Made by a program: the position numbers and the translations under genes. From assembly GCA_028293265.1 (NCBI GenBank), contig JAQGPB010000156.1:1-6010 (forward strand): a DNA stretch of 6,010 nucleotides, read 5' to 3'. Source of the DNA: Pedosphaera sp. Lineage in GTDB: Bacteria > Verrucomicrobiota > Verrucomicrobiae > Limisphaerales > Pedosphaeraceae. Under the pieces are notes generated by a model that saw only the letters and a program-made list of their open reading frames with translations, was not told where the DNA came from and did no database searches. Positions 5,065 to 6,010 of this stretch are shown here, one piece after another. How positions within the stretch are numbered: the first letter of the stretch is position 1; the number at the start of each line of letters is the position of its first letter.

Positions 5065-6010
5065 TCAGTGTTTTGAGGGCGTTCCAGCCCATTCGTTCAG
5101 ATTTCGTTCGTTGCCTGAGTATGCCTGTGAGAGTTTAAGCAATTCCATCGCCTCGCCAATAAGATAAAGCGAACCCGCGACAACCGTGAACTTATCATCC
5201 GCCGCCAAATCCAATGCCTCCGCCAGCGAACCTGTCTTCGCTATTTCCGCGTTCGGATTGGTCGCGCGACAAACTGGCGCGAGTTCCTGAGGCGACGCAG
5301 TCCGCTGGCTGTTCACTTGCGTCAGCAGAATTCGTTCGGCCAATGGCGAGAGAATTTCACAGATTTTCTCGCAATCTTTGTCCCGCAAAATGCCCAAAAT
5401 GAGCGTCGGATTTTGCGATGAGAAATAAGTTTTCAGCGCCGCCCGCAATGACTCAGCGCCGCCGATGTTATGCGCGCCATCCAGCAGGATTTTTTTGCCG
5501 CCGCCCCGCTCCACCAATTGCAACCGCCCCGGCCAACGCACGCTCGACAATCCCGCCTTTATCGCTTCATCACTCACCGGAATCGTCTTCGCCACCGCCC
5601 GCACCGTGTAGGTCGCCACGGCCGCGTTCAAGCGCTGATGCTCGCCCAAAAGCGGCAGATCAAGTCCCCGCAAAGGTGGATACTCCACTTGCGTCCAAGT
5701 GATGAGCCAGAAAGGTGAACCATTCCTGCGCGCGGTTTCAAACAACGTGCGAAAGGCTTCCCGTTCGTCCACCGCCGTGATGACGGGCACGTTGGGTTTG
5801 ATGATGCCAGCCTTCTCACCGGCGATTCGCGCCAGGGTGTCTCCCAGCCAGGCTTGATGGTCGAACTGAATATTGGTGATGACGCTCGCCAGCGGCGTGA
5901 CGATGTTCGTCGCATCCAGCCGCCCGCCCAACCCCGTTTCCCAAATCACCAGTTCGCATTTCTGTTCCGCGAAATAGCGCAACGCCATCACCGTGACCAC
6001 TTCAAAAAAA
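5065..6010 (-). CDS. folC: Bifunctional folylpolyglutamate synthase/dihydrofolate synthase, 5' end outside the window
   Basis: FolC is a cytosolic Mur-ligase-family enzyme. It joins glutamate to dihydropteroate and extends the polyglutamate tail of folates, using ATP. The visible 314 residues cover roughly the C-terminal three quarters. They begin FFEVVTVMALRYF, then ETGLGGRLDATN, an FDHQAWLGDTLARIAGEKAG block (equivalent to the family's DHxxxLGxT metal-site region), LLGEHQRLNAAVA, RWPGRLQ, LLDGAHN (start of the C-terminal domain), LILGILRDKD and the terminal GSLYLIGE. The ATP-binding GTNGKGS loop and start codon must lie beyond position 6010. The GTG at 6000 is internal, because the frame continues with FFE before it and the family motif spans it. 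The gene ends in TGA one base before the prolyl oligopeptidase ATG, so it is probably the upstream member of the - strand operon. The identification is secure. Confidence 0.97.
   Translation of the reverse strand, partial: FFEVVTVMALRYFAEQKCELVIWETGLGGRLDATNIVTPLASVITNIQFDHQAWLGDTLARIAGEKAGIIKPNVPVITAVDEREAFRTLFETARRNGSPFWLITWTQVEYPPLRGLDLPLLGEHQRLNAAVATYTVRAVAKTIPVSDEAIKAGLSSVRWPGRLQLVERGGGKKILLDGAHNIGGAESLRAALKTYFSSQNPTLILGILRDKDCEKICEILSPLAERILLTQVNSQRTASPQELAPVCRATNPNAEIAKTGSLAEALDLAADDKFTVVAGSLYLIGEAMELLKLSQAYSGNERNLNEWAGTPSKH

Noticed and set aside
5998..6000. GTG at 6000 as the start of folC
   Set aside because: The frame stays open to the window edge, and the preceding codons encode FFE, which continues the conserved FFEVVT motif of FolC. 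The true start is outside the window.
1..6010. CRISPR array, tRNA or rRNA gene, transposase or phage genes
   Set aside because: No regularly spaced repeats of CRISPR size, no cloverleaf or rRNA signature, and no recombinase-like protein was seen on either strand.

Overview
This is a GC-rich bacterial window with four protein-coding genes in two convergent groups. A Tat-exported DUF1501 protein lies on the + strand. A compact three-gene cluster lies on the - strand: folC, then an S9 prolyl oligopeptidase, then a HAD hydrolase. DUF1501 proteins with a twin-arginine signal are especially abundant in Verrucomicrobiota and Planctomycetota. Together with the lipoprotein-type prolyl oligopeptidase and short heptameric intergenic repeats, this suggests a Verrucomicrobiota-like environmental genome. 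That taxonomic call is inference, since no rRNA or marker phylogeny is available here.

Region by region. Positions 1-231 are AT-richer and non-coding, with a small tandem heptamer, a perfect 6+6 dyad and a TATAAT box only 10 bases before the DUF1501 start codon. Positions 232-1683 encode the DUF1501 protein. Positions 1684-2165 carry a possible 42-codon ORF that ends just before a terminator-like hairpin. The rest of that stretch is repeat-like, with pyrimidine/purine-rich arms able to form a second hairpin. Positions 2166-2840 (-) encode a HAD subfamily IA hydrolase, 2877-5063 (-) a lipoprotein prolyl oligopeptidase, and 5065-6010 (-) the C-terminal three quarters of FolC, whose start lies beyond the window.

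The - strand genes are spaced like an operon: 1 base between folC and the peptidase, 36 bases between the peptidase and the HAD gene. FolC is folate metabolism, the peptidase is probably periplasmic peptide degradation, and the HAD protein is of unknown substrate. No single pathway links them.

The most notable structure is a 32-base direct repeat (29/32 identical, counted by eye) built of AAATCGY heptamers. One copy begins at the peptidase start codon and encodes the first residues of its signal peptide. The other begins at the peptidase stop codon. The spacing is 2184 bases, so the peptidase gene is framed almost exactly by the repeat. I see no clearly new defence, mobile or biosynthetic system here.
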